This document shows positions 51,918-59,485 of a stretch of DNA of 64,000 nt, piece after piece (position 1 is the first letter of the stretch; each line of letters starts with the position of its first letter). The notes beneath the pieces were generated by a model. That model had not been told where the DNA came from, searched no databases, and worked only from the letters and a program-made list of their open reading frames with translations. A program made the position numbers and the translations under genes. This DNA is from Salinilacustrithrix sp003476595 (lineage in GTDB: Bacteria; Actinomycetota; Acidimicrobiia; Acidimicrobiales; Salinilacustritrichaceae), in assembly GCA_963972525.1 (NCBI GenBank), contig CAXAUZ010000001.1:372001-436000 (forward strand), written 5' to 3'.

Positions 51918-52508
51918 TCACCCCTCGGGCACGACGCCCGCGAGGATGCGGTCCCGCACCAGCCGTCGCGCCTCGTCCGGATCGTCGAGATCCCAGCCGC
52001 CCGGGCTGCCGACGTAGCTGAGCACGAGGCGGGCGGCGTGGTCACCGGCCTCGTCGACGTCGACGTCGGGCCGGAGCTCACCGCGCCCGGCCGCATCGCC
52101 GAGGGTGGCCGTGAGGTGGCGGGCGAGCCCGCGGGCCACGAGGGGCTGGACCGTGGCCAGCGACGGGACGATGGCGTCGGCCTCCTCGACCAGCAGCCGC
52201 TGCAGCACGTCGTGCTCACCGAGCAGACGCTGCGCAGCCACGACGATGCCGGCGACGTGGTCGACCACCCCGGTGCTCGGGAGCGGCACTGAGTCCATGA
52301 CCGCGCCGAAGAACCGCTCGACCTCGCGCTCGATCGTGCGAGCGATCAGCTCGTCGCGCCCGCCCGGGACGTGCCGGTAGAGCGTGGCCCGCGAGGTCCC
52401 GGCCCGCACCGCGACCGCCTCCACCGTCAGGGCCCCCAGGCCGTGCGCCGCGACCTCGGCGAACGTGGCGTCGAGGATCCGGGCCGCCAGGTCGCGGCGG
52501 CTGCTCAC
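51918..52508 (-). CDS. TetR-family transcriptional regulator (second copy)
   Basis: A 196-residue TetR protein with RRDLAARILDATFAEVAAHG and LTVEAVAVRAGTSRATLYRHVPGG (about 1-50) as DNA-binding domain; the TLYRHVPGG segment parallels TLYRAFPGG of its neighbour, which suggests a duplicated ancestor, although the ligand domains have diverged. The GTG at 52508 overlaps the SURF1 stop by 4 bases, so the two are translationally linked. Target genes cannot be fixed from sequence; its proximity to the 51861-51889 operator is suggestive. Confidence 0.9.
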   Translation of the reverse strand: MSSRRDLAARILDATFAEVAAHGLGALTVEAVAVRAGTSRATLYRHVPGGRDELIARTIEREVERFFGAVMDSVPLPSTGVVDHVAGIVVAAQRLLGEHDVLQRLLVEEADAIVPSLATVQPLVARGLARHLTATLGDAAGRGELRPDVDVDEAGDHAARLVLSYVGSPGGWDLDDPDEARRLVRDRILAGVVPEG

Positions 52509-53281
52509 CCCGGGGCCGGCTGGTCGGCCGGCTCCTCGGTCGGCTCGTCGGCCCGCTCGCCGGTGCGGTGCGCGACGCGCCGCAGGATGAGGACGTACAC
52601 GACGGCGGTGAGGGCAGCGAAGATGAACCACTGCACCGCGTAGCTGCGGTGCGGGCCCGCGTCGAGCTCGGGGAGCGGCACCGGCGCGAGCGCGTCGGCG
52701 GCCGGCGGGTCCGACGTCTGGCGCTGCACGACGACGGGCAGCACCTCGCCACCGAAGGCCTCCTCGGCGGCCGACCGGCGCAGGCACGCCATGCCCACCG
52801 GGTCGCCGGCGTCGTCGGTCCGCACGCCGCAGTCGTCCCCCTCCCAGGGGGTCGCGGTGCCCTCGATCGCCACCGGCCCGTCCGGCGCCGGCTCGGGCTC
52901 GACCCGGCCTCCGTCGTTGAACTGGAAGCCGCGGTTGACCACCAGCGTCGAGCCGTCGTCGAGGCGCAAGGGGGTCAGGATCCAGGCCCCGGGCAGACCG
53001 TCCTTGGAGCGGTTGTCGACGAGCAGGTCGCGCTCGCCGTAGGTGCCGGAGGCCGAGACGGTGCGGAACCGGAGCGCATCGTCGTCACCGCCGGCCTCGG
53101 CGAGCGCGTCGGCGACCGGCACCGCGGACAGCTCGGCCCGGGCCTCGATGGTGGCGTTGCGCTCGGCTCGCTCGTCGTGGCGGTCGAGCTGCCAGAGCCC
53201 GAGGGCGACGAACGCAACGACGCAGGACAGCGCGAACAGGTGCGACAGGATCCACAGCGGACGGAGGGCGAACCGGTACAC
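52505..53281 (-). CDS. SURF1-family protein (cytochrome oxidase biogenesis)
   Basis: A 258-residue SURF1-like membrane protein. An N-terminal helix (WILSHLFALSCVVAFVALGLWQ), ending in the conserved G-x-W-Q, and a C-terminal helix (YAVQWFIFAALTAVVYVLIL) hold an external domain that includes LVDNRSKDGLPGAWILTPLRL and the family N-R-G-[FW] motif LVVNRGF. SURF1 assists heme insertion into aa3-type cytochrome c oxidase. Typical of actinobacteria, it has a charged tail (about 242-258). It starts at a GTG at 53281 and probably forms an operon with the second TetR gene. Confidence 0.88.
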   Translation of the reverse strand: MYRFALRPLWILSHLFALSCVVAFVALGLWQLDRHDERAERNATIEARAELSAVPVADALAEAGGDDDALRFRTVSASGTYGERDLLVDNRSKDGLPGAWILTPLRLDDGSTLVVNRGFQFNDGGRVEPEPAPDGPVAIEGTATPWEGDDCGVRTDDAGDPVGMACLRRSAAEEAFGGEVLPVVVQRQTSDPPAADALAPVPLPELDAGPHRSYAVQWFIFAALTAVVYVLILRRVAHRTGERADEPTEEPADQPAPG

Positions 53282-53326
53282 CGCGGCCGAGACTACGGAC
53301 CGGGGTCACCGGGGCGGGATTCGCCC

Positions 53327-54304
53327 TCAGCGGGTGCGGAAGCTGGACTCGCAGAAGGCGTTGCGCTGGCTCGGGCCCATGCCGAGCAGGGTGTGCAGCG
53401 GCGTGTACGAGAACGCCGTGCGGATCAGGAGCGCCTCGGCTGCCGCCATCTGCTCGATCTCCTGGGCGACGGCGGCCCGGGCCTCGGGGGTCGGCGCCGC
53501 GACGAGCCGCTCGGCGTTGCGCCACGCCTGCTCCCGCCACACCACGAGGGCCTGCACCATGAGCGAGTTGTCGACCGAGATGCCAGGGATGTCGCCGTCG
53601 TCCAACGTGGGGTCGAGGAACTTGGCCGCCTCGGGCAGCAGGTACTGGTTGGTGGCGGCGAGGAAGTCGTTGACCCGGTCGTGGTCGGCCTTGCGGCTGG
53701 TGCCGTCGGGCTTGACCAGGCCGATGTCGGCGAGCACGAAGGGCAGGTCCCGGTTCACGTGGGCGTTCATGCCGAGGAACACGTTGCCCATGCCGCTGAC
53801 CCGCTGGCGCTCGGCGCTGTCGAAGGCGATGCGCCACGCCGGCGACACCTGATCGATCGCACCCCGACTCCAGTCGTCGAACTGCTCGAAGTAGTAGTCG
53901 GCGAACACGGCGTCCTGGTGGTTGATGAACGCGTTGTCGGTGAAGAACTCGGGGTCCTCGACCGCCCGCCGGTACTCCTCGGTGGTGAGCAGGTAGGTGA
54001 AGGCGAAGGTCGACGCGTGGTCGCAGCCGAGCGCGTTGTACCGGGCCGTCATCTCCCGGATGACCTTGTCCACGCACTGCACCTGGCCGTTCCTGCACTC
54101 GTTGCTCGTCGAGGCGACGTAGGTGTCGGGGGTGGTGGAGGGCAGGTACGTCGGCCAGTTCAGGAAGAACGGGTCGTCGTAGCCGGAGTCCGTCGAGCCG
54201 CCGTCGAGCAACCCGCCGGGCAGCAGCCCGGCGCCGGCCGGCGCCGCGGTCCCGATCAGCAACGCCGTCACCAGGACGGCCACCAAGGCCTTCGTCGTGC
54301 GCAC
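53327..54304 (-). CDS. Secreted DUF5995-like protein
   Basis: A 325-residue protein beginning at a GTG at 54304 with GGAGGGGG 8 bases upstream. It starts with a cleavable signal peptide (RTTKALVAVLVTALLIGTAAPAGA). The mature sequence has CVDKVIREMTARYNALGCDHAS and FAFTYLLTTEEYRRAVEDPEFF, then NAHVNRDLPFVLADIGL, all characteristic of the DUF5995 family of uncharacterised exported proteins. The His and Asp of N-A-H-V-N-R-D-L may be a catalytic or metal site. It reads opposite to the membrane protein on its right; the 157-base gap holds weak inverted repeats but no confident promoter. Confidence 0.78.
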   Translation of the reverse strand: MRTTKALVAVLVTALLIGTAAPAGAGLLPGGLLDGGSTDSGYDDPFFLNWPTYLPSTTPDTYVASTSNECRNGQVQCVDKVIREMTARYNALGCDHASTFAFTYLLTTEEYRRAVEDPEFFTDNAFINHQDAVFADYYFEQFDDWSRGAIDQVSPAWRIAFDSAERQRVSGMGNVFLGMNAHVNRDLPFVLADIGLVKPDGTSRKADHDRVNDFLAATNQYLLPEAAKFLDPTLDDGDIPGISVDNSLMVQALVVWREQAWRNAERLVAAPTPEARAAVAQEIEQMAAAEALLIRTAFSYTPLHTLLGMGPSQRNAFCESSFRTR

Positions 54305-54461
54305 CCGCGATTCCCCCTCCGCGTCCTCTCTCCGCCACCCACCGTCACATGCCATGACAGTTGACGACCATGGCCCGATCGGGTGGTTTCCACTCCCACG
54401 ATCGGACCAGTGGGGTGCGCCGGCGGCCCGCCGTGGGAGCGGCCTGCCAGACTCGTCCGCC

Positions 54462-55205
54462 GTGACCGACCAGCCGACCCTGGCGAGGCACCCACCGAGC
54501 CCGCACACGCTCAAGCTGCTGGTCGCGCCCGTGATCTTCCTGGTGATCTGCTCCAACGTCGCCAACGTGATGTGGCCGACGCTGCAGGAGGACCACCCGC
54601 TCCTGCTCATCGCGCTGAGCAGCATCAACCGCTACCTGATCCTGGTCTCGGACCAGCTCGACGCCCTCAGCTACTACGGCGTCGGCACCCTGCGGCTGCT
54701 GGTCGCGGACCCGCTCTTCTTCCTGCTCGGCTACTGGTACGGCGACCGGGCCCTGGCGTGGATGGACCAGAAGTCGCCGGGCTACGGGCCGATGCTGCGC
54801 ACCGCCCAGAAGTGGTTCGGGAAGGCGGCCTGGCCGCTGGTGCTGATCGCCCCCAACAACTTCATCTGCCTGTTCGCCGGCGCGGCCGGCATGCGCATCG
54901 GGTGGTTCTTCGCCCTGAACATCACCGGCACCGTCGGGCGCCTCTACCTGATCCGGGTCCTCGGCGACGCCTTCTCCTCCCCCATCGACAGCTTCCAGGA
55001 CCTGGTCGCGGAGTACCGCTGGTGGTTCATCGGCGCCTCTGCCCTGCTGGTGCTGTTCAGCCTGCGGGGCGAGGTCAAGGGCGGCGGGGAGATCGACCAG
55101 CTCGTCCACATCGACGAGGAGCTGGCCGAACCGGCTGAGGCCGCCGGCGACACCGGCGACCCCGACGACGCGGCCCCGGCACCACGACTCGAGGAGGAGC
55201 GATGA
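54462..55205 (+). CDS. DedA/VTT-like integral membrane protein
   Basis: A 247-residue polytopic membrane protein. A GTG at 54462 gives the start; an ATG at 54354 would add 36 polar residues. The helix-rich sequence includes LLVAPVIFLVICSNVANVM, DPLFFLLGYWYGDRAL and LIAPNNFICLFAGAAGMRIGWFFALN, reminiscent of DedA/SNARE-associated (VTT) proteins, which shuttle lipid carriers. The C-terminal 40 residues are acidic and disordered. Its stop overlaps the SDR start by 4 bases, so it heads a three-gene operon with the SDR and the M48 protease. Confidence 0.78.
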   Translation: MTDQPTLARHPPSPHTLKLLVAPVIFLVICSNVANVMWPTLQEDHPLLLIALSSINRYLILVSDQLDALSYYGVGTLRLLVADPLFFLLGYWYGDRALAWMDQKSPGYGPMLRTAQKWFGKAAWPLVLIAPNNFICLFAGAAGMRIGWFFALNITGTVGRLYLIRVLGDAFSSPIDSFQDLVAEYRWWFIGASALLVLFSLRGEVKGGGEIDQLVHIDEELAEPAEAAGDTGDPDDAAPAPRLEEER

Positions 55206-55939
55206 ACGGAGGACGGACCGCGGTCGTGACCGGGGCGAGCGCCGGCATCGGCGCGGCCACCGCCCGCCTGCTGGCCGCCGACGGCTGGCACGTCGTGGTC
55301 GGCGCCCGTCGGATGGACCGCATCGAGGCCCTCGCCGCCGAGCTCGACGGCACCGCCATCGCCCTCGACGTCACCGACCCCGAGTCGGTCGACGCGTTCG
55401 TCGCGGCGGTCGACGGCTGCCAGCTGCTGGTCAACAACGCCGGCGGCGCGCTCGGCGTCGAGCCCCTCGCCGAGGCCGTCGACGAGAAGTGGATCTCGAT
55501 GTTCGAGACCAACGTGCTCGGACTCATGCGCATGACCCGGGGCCTCCTCCCCCACCTCATCGCCTCGGGCGACGGCCACGTCGTCAACGTCACCTCCATC
55601 GCCGGGCTGCAGGGCTACCCGGGCGGGTCGGGCTACAACGCGGCCAAGTTCGGTGCCCACGGCGTCACCGAGTCGCTCCGCCACGAGCTGCTCGGCCAGC
55701 CGGTCCGGGTCACCGAGATCCTCCCCGGCCTGGTCGAGACCGAGTTCAGCGTCGTGCGCTTCGACGGCGATGCCGAGCGCGCCGCCCAGGTCTACGCCGG
55801 GCTGCAGCCGCTGACCGCCGACGACGTGGCCGAGTGCATCCGCTGGGCGGTGTCGCGCCCGAGCCACGTCAACATCGACTCCATCGTGGTCAAGCCCCGC
55901 GCCCAGGCCGACGCCTTCCGCACCCACCGAGAGAGCTGA
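55202..55939 (+). CDS. Short-chain dehydrogenase/reductase
   Basis: A 245-residue classical SDR. The cofactor loop is TGASAGIG (10-17), NNAGG is at 78-82, and the catalytic Ser, Tyr and Lys are S132, Y145 and K149 (NVTSIAG, then GYNAAKFG). The arrangement VVVGARRMDR after strand 2 suggests NADP(H) preference. The family resembles YdfG-type dehydrogenases of 3-hydroxy acids, but the substrate is not certain. It is coupled at both ends: an ATGA overlap with the membrane protein and a TGATG with the M48 gene. Confidence 0.9.
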   Translation: MNGGRTAVVTGASAGIGAATARLLAADGWHVVVGARRMDRIEALAAELDGTAIALDVTDPESVDAFVAAVDGCQLLVNNAGGALGVEPLAEAVDEKWISMFETNVLGLMRMTRGLLPHLIASGDGHVVNVTSIAGLQGYPGGSGYNAAKFGAHGVTESLRHELLGQPVRVTEILPGLVETEFSVVRFDGDAERAAQVYAGLQPLTADDVAECIRWAVSRPSHVNIDSIVVKPRAQADAFRTHRES

Positions 55940-57189
55940 TGACCGCCACCATCCGACGCCAGTCCGCGCACCCCCCGCTGGGCGCCCGCACGCCTGCCCG
56001 CAACGAGGACTTCTTCGACGAGGCCCAGCTCGCCGAGCTGCGGGCCTACAGCCGGCCCCGCAAGAAGGTCGACCTCGCCGCCAAGGTCGTGGTCGGCGCC
56101 ATCGACCTGGCCCTGATCTTCCTGCTCGACCTCGGCCCCGAGGTCGCCGGCTGGGTCGACGGCGCGCCGTGGCCGGTGCAGCTGGTGGTCGTCGCCGGCC
56201 TGTTCGCCCTGATCTCCCAGGTGCTGCTGCTGCCCGTGGAGTGGTGGGCGACGATGGTGCACGACCGCCGCCACGGCCTGTCGAACCAGAGCACCGGGCT
56301 GTGGGTGGGCGACCAGGTCAAGGGCCTGGTGCTCAACCTCGTGCTGTCCGCGCTGCTGCTCGTGCCGATCTTCTGGGCCATCCGCACCTTCGACACGTGG
56401 TGGCTGGTGGGCGGCCTGCTGTTCCTCGGCATCGCCCTGTTCCTGAACTTCGTCTACCCGGTGCTGATCATGCCCCGGTTCAACAAGTTCACGCCCATGG
56501 AGCCGGGACCGCTGCGGACCCGCATCGAGGAGATCGCCGAGCTGGCCGACACCAGCATCGAGGGCGTCTACACCATGGACGGCTCGAAGCGCTCCCGCCG
56601 GGGCAACGCGTTCGTCGCCGGCTTCGGGCCGACCAAGCGCGTCGTCGTCTACGACACGATGTTGCACGGGCCCGAAGGGCCCGCGTTCCCCCTGGAGCAG
56701 ATCGCCCAGGTCGTGGCCCACGAGATCGGCCACTACCGGCTGAACCACATCCCCAAGACGTTCCCCCTGGCCGGGCTGCAGATGCTCATCACGCTCGCCT
56801 TCGTGCAGTACGTGGTGGGCAGCGACACCGTGCTCGGCTGGGCCGGCGTGGACGATCTGGGCGACCCGGGCGCGGCGCCGCTGTTCCTGCTCGGCCTCGG
56901 GCTGCCCATGGCCGCGCTCGGCCTCGTCTCGGCCTGGGTGTCGCGGCGCAACGAGCGGGAGGCCGACCTCGAGGCGCTGGAGCTGCTCGGCGACCCGACC
57001 AGCTTCGTGGCCATGTGGCCCTCGTTCGTGGCGCTCAACAAGGCCGACCTGGAACCGGGCTGGTGGGACCGCCTCAACGCCAGCCACCCGGGCGTGGCCG
57101 AGCGGATGCAGTTCGGCCTCGACTGGGCCGACATGAACGGCGTCCCCGCCAGCGCGCCGGAGATCGCTGCCGTCCCGGAACGCTCGTAG
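55939..57189 (+). CDS. M48 metalloprotease, CAAX prenyl protease 1/Ste24-like
   Basis: A 416-residue integral membrane metalloprotease of family M48A. The zinc motif HEIGH is at 261-265, and the third ligand Glu is in SRRNEREADLEAL. The N-terminal part has the Ste24-like membrane helices (VGAIDLALIFLLDLG, PVQLVVVAGLFALISQVLLLPVEWW, FLGIALFLNFVYPVLIMPRFNKF) and the conserved SKRSRRGNAFVAGFG segment. Bacterial homologues process or degrade membrane proteins. Last gene of its operon; a long hairpin terminator follows. Confidence 0.93.
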   Translation: MTATIRRQSAHPPLGARTPARNEDFFDEAQLAELRAYSRPRKKVDLAAKVVVGAIDLALIFLLDLGPEVAGWVDGAPWPVQLVVVAGLFALISQVLLLPVEWWATMVHDRRHGLSNQSTGLWVGDQVKGLVLNLVLSALLLVPIFWAIRTFDTWWLVGGLLFLGIALFLNFVYPVLIMPRFNKFTPMEPGPLRTRIEEIAELADTSIEGVYTMDGSKRSRRGNAFVAGFGPTKRVVVYDTMLHGPEGPAFPLEQIAQVVAHEIGHYRLNHIPKTFPLAGLQMLITLAFVQYVVGSDTVLGWAGVDDLGDPGAAPLFLLGLGLPMAALGLVSAWVSRRNEREADLEALELLGDPTSFVAMWPSFVALNKADLEPGWWDRLNASHPGVAERMQFGLDWADMNGVPASAPEIAAVPERS

Positions 57190-57190
57190 A

Positions 57191-57252
57191 GAACTGGCAG
57201 CGGCTGCGGAACAAGGCCCTGGGGGGCCACGTTCCGTCCCCGCTGCCAGTTC
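57191..57252. terminator. Long bidirectional hairpin between M48 protease and dapB
   Basis: GAACTGGCAGCGG (57191-57203) pairs with its exact complement at 57240-57252, and inner arms CGGAAC/GTTCCG (57207-57212, 57231-57236) and GGCCC/GGGCC extend the structure. It occupies the whole gap between convergent stops and contains two of the CTGCCAGTT motifs. Confidence 0.85.
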
Positions 57253-57255
57253 GTT

Positions 57256-58050
57256 CTAGAGACCGAGGACGTCGTCGAGGCCGACGGTGATGCCGGGTCG
57301 GTCGCCGACCGCCTTGACGGCGAGCAGCACGCCGGGCATGAACGACGAGCGGTCGTAGGAGTCGTGGCGGATCGACAGGGTCTGGCCCTCGGTCCCGAGC
57401 AGGACCTCCTGGTGGGCGACCATGCCGCGCATGCGCACGGAGTGGACGCGGATGCCGGCGGGGCCCTCGGCGCCGCGGGGGTGGCCGAGGACCTCCTTGC
57501 GGGTCGGGTCCTCGGCCCACTCCTCCGACGCGGCCGCCATGCGCTCGACCGTGAGCATGGCCGTGCCGGAGGGGGCGTCGACCTTCTCGTCGTGGTGGTA
57601 CTCGAGCACCTCGGCGGTCTGGAACCACGGTGCGGCCAGCTCGGCGAAGCGCATCATCAGCACGGCACCGATGGCGAAGTTCGGCACGATCATGCAGTTG
57701 GAGTCGGTGAAGGTCGACTCGAAGCGGGCGAGGTCGTCGGCGGAGAACCCGGTGGTGCCCACGACGGCATGGACGCCGTGCTCGGCGGCCCAGGCCAGGT
57801 TGTCCCGCGCCGCGTCGAGGTGCGTGAAGTCGACCACGACGTCGACCTCGGCGCGCTCGAACTCCTCGGCACCACCCGCGACCGTGAGCTGGGGCACGTC
57901 GGCACCCCGGGCGACGAGGTGGAGGTCGATGCCCTCGTGGTGGGGGTCCACCGCCGCCACCAGCTCGCACGCACGATCCGCAGCGACGGCAGCACACACC
58001 GTGCTGCCCATGCGTCCGCCAGCCCCGAAGACACCCACCCGAATCGTCAT
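57256..58050 (-). CDS. dapB: 4-hydroxy-tetrahydrodipicolinate reductase
   Basis: A 264-residue DapB, the NAD(P)H-dependent step after DapA. The N-terminal Rossmann motif is VGVFGAGGRMG (5-15), and the substrate site is EYHHDEKVDAPSGTA with H152, H153 and K156. The ATG at 58050 (MTIRVGVFGAGG) is preferred to an upstream ATG at 58077. A 17-bp palindrome lies 28 bases upstream. The gene sits apart from dapA and the dapC-dapF group, as in mycobacteria. Confidence 0.95.
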   Translation of the reverse strand: MTIRVGVFGAGGRMGSTVCAAVAADRACELVAAVDPHHEGIDLHLVARGADVPQLTVAGGAEEFERAEVDVVVDFTHLDAARDNLAWAAEHGVHAVVGTTGFSADDLARFESTFTDSNCMIVPNFAIGAVLMMRFAELAAPWFQTAEVLEYHHDEKVDAPSGTAMLTVERMAAASEEWAEDPTRKEVLGHPRGAEGPAGIRVHSVRMRGMVAHQEVLLGTEGQTLSIRHDSYDRSSFMPGVLLAVKAVGDRPGITVGLDDVLGL

Positions 58051-58077
58051 GTCCGGAAGAGTAGGCAACGGGCGCAT

Positions 58078-58094
58078 GTTGACGCGGCGTCAAC
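58078..58094. promoter_or_regulatory. Palindrome upstream of dapB
   Basis: GTTGACGC-G-GCGTCAAC is a perfect 17-bp inverted repeat ending 28 bases from the dapB start codon. It could be a repressor operator or part of a promoter. The rest of 58051-58205 holds only a GC-rich hairpin (about 58156-58178) that may end the M16 transcript. Confidence 0.45.
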
Positions 58095-58205
58095 AGGGCG
58101 ACATCGGGTCAGTGGCTCGGTACGTTCCGCTCATGACCCCCCGATGTCGACCACGGCCCGCCCGCAGCGGGCGTCGACCCTCCTGCCGTCGCCACCTCGC
58201 CGTCG

Positions 58206-59474
58206 TCAGACGGCTCGGGCCAACCGGGTGGTGTCGACCGGGCCGACCGCGGCGACCGAGCGGGGCGCGCTGAGCACCCGCCGCAGCACGGTGTTGACGT
58301 CGTCGACGGTGACGGCCTGCAGCCGCTCGAGCTGCTCGTCGATGCTCACGACCGAGCCGGTGGAGAGCAGCATCCGCCCGAGCCGGGTCATGCGCGAACC
58401 GGAGTCCTCGAGGCCCAGCTCGGTGGCACCGGCCAGGTAGCCGATGGCGACGCGGACCTCGTCGGCGGTGACGCCGCCGGTGAGGATCGTGTCGATCTCG
58501 GATTCGAGGGCGTCGAGCAGCTGGGGTGAGCGGCCCGGTGACGTGCCGGCGTACACGCCGAGCAGGCCGGCGTCGGAGTACGACGACACCCACGAGTACA
58601 CCGAGTACGCCAGGCCCCGCTCCTCGCGGATGGCCTGGAACAGGCGGGACGACGAGCCGCCGCCCAGGACCTGGTCGGCGACGTGGAGGGCGTAGCGGTC
58701 CTCGTGGTCGAGGGGCAGGCCGCGCCAGCCGAGGATCACGTGGACCTGCTCGCCGTCGCGCACCTGGGTGCGCAGCTCGTCGACCTCGGGGGTCGGGGCG
58801 TGCCGGGCGGGCTCGACCCCGCCGTCGCCGCCGCCGAGGCGCTCGGAGACGACCTCGCACAGCTCGTCGTGGTCGACCTTGCCGGCCGCAGCCACGACGA
58901 GGTTGGCCGGGCGGTAGTGGGTCTCGAAGAAGCCGAGGATGTCGTCGCGGGTCATGGCCCGCACCGTGCGCTCGTCGCCGAGCACCTCGCGACCGAGCGC
59001 GTGGCCGGGGAACAGCCCCTCCATGGACAGCGTGTGGACGCGGTCCTCGGGGGTGTCGAGCGCGGCCCACAGCTCTTCGAGGATGACCTCGCGCTCGGCG
59101 TCGATCTCGTGGGGACGCAGCGCGGGCGCCGAGAGGATGTCGCCGACCAGCTCCATCCCGAGGCGCCAGTGCGCAGCGGGGAGCCGGGTGACGAACGTCG
59201 TGTGCTCACGGGCGGTGAACGCGTTCATGTCGCCGCCGACGGCGTCGACGGCTTCGGCGATGGACCGCGCCGAGCGGGCCTCGGTCCCCTTGAAGAAGAG
59301 GTGCTCGAGGAAGTGCGACGCGCCGGCCAGCTCGGCCGGTTCGTCGCGGCCCCCGACGGCCACCCACACGCCGGTCGTGACCGACCGGGCGTGCGGCATG
59401 GCGTCGCTGACGACGCGGACGCCGTTGGGCAGGGTGGTGGTGCGGGGCTCAGGATCGAGCCCCGCACGCAACAC
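58206..59474 (-). CDS. M16 zinc metallopeptidase (insulinase/PepR-like)
   Basis: A 422-residue M16 peptidase. The inverted zinc motif H-x2-E-H is H54-F-L-E57-H58 (ASHFLEHLFFKGT) with the third ligand in the following VILEELWA segment. The second domain carries RLFQAIREERGLAYSVYSWVSSY, typical of the mitochondrial-processing-peptidase-like group. The family cleaves small peptides or signal-derived fragments. It follows pnp at 11 bases, the same arrangement as gpsI-pepR in M. tuberculosis. It starts at a GTG at 59474. Confidence 0.94.
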   Translation of the reverse strand: MLRAGLDPEPRTTTLPNGVRVVSDAMPHARSVTTGVWVAVGGRDEPAELAGASHFLEHLFFKGTEARSARSIAEAVDAVGGDMNAFTAREHTTFVTRLPAAHWRLGMELVGDILSAPALRPHEIDAEREVILEELWAALDTPEDRVHTLSMEGLFPGHALGREVLGDERTVRAMTRDDILGFFETHYRPANLVVAAAGKVDHDELCEVVSERLGGGDGGVEPARHAPTPEVDELRTQVRDGEQVHVILGWRGLPLDHEDRYALHVADQVLGGGSSSRLFQAIREERGLAYSVYSWVSSYSDAGLLGVYAGTSPGRSPQLLDALESEIDTILTGGVTADEVRVAIGYLAGATELGLEDSGSRMTRLGRMLLSTGSVVSIDEQLERLQAVTVDDVNTVLRRVLSAPRSVAAVGPVDTTRLARAV

Positions 59475-59485
59475 GTCGTGCTTGC

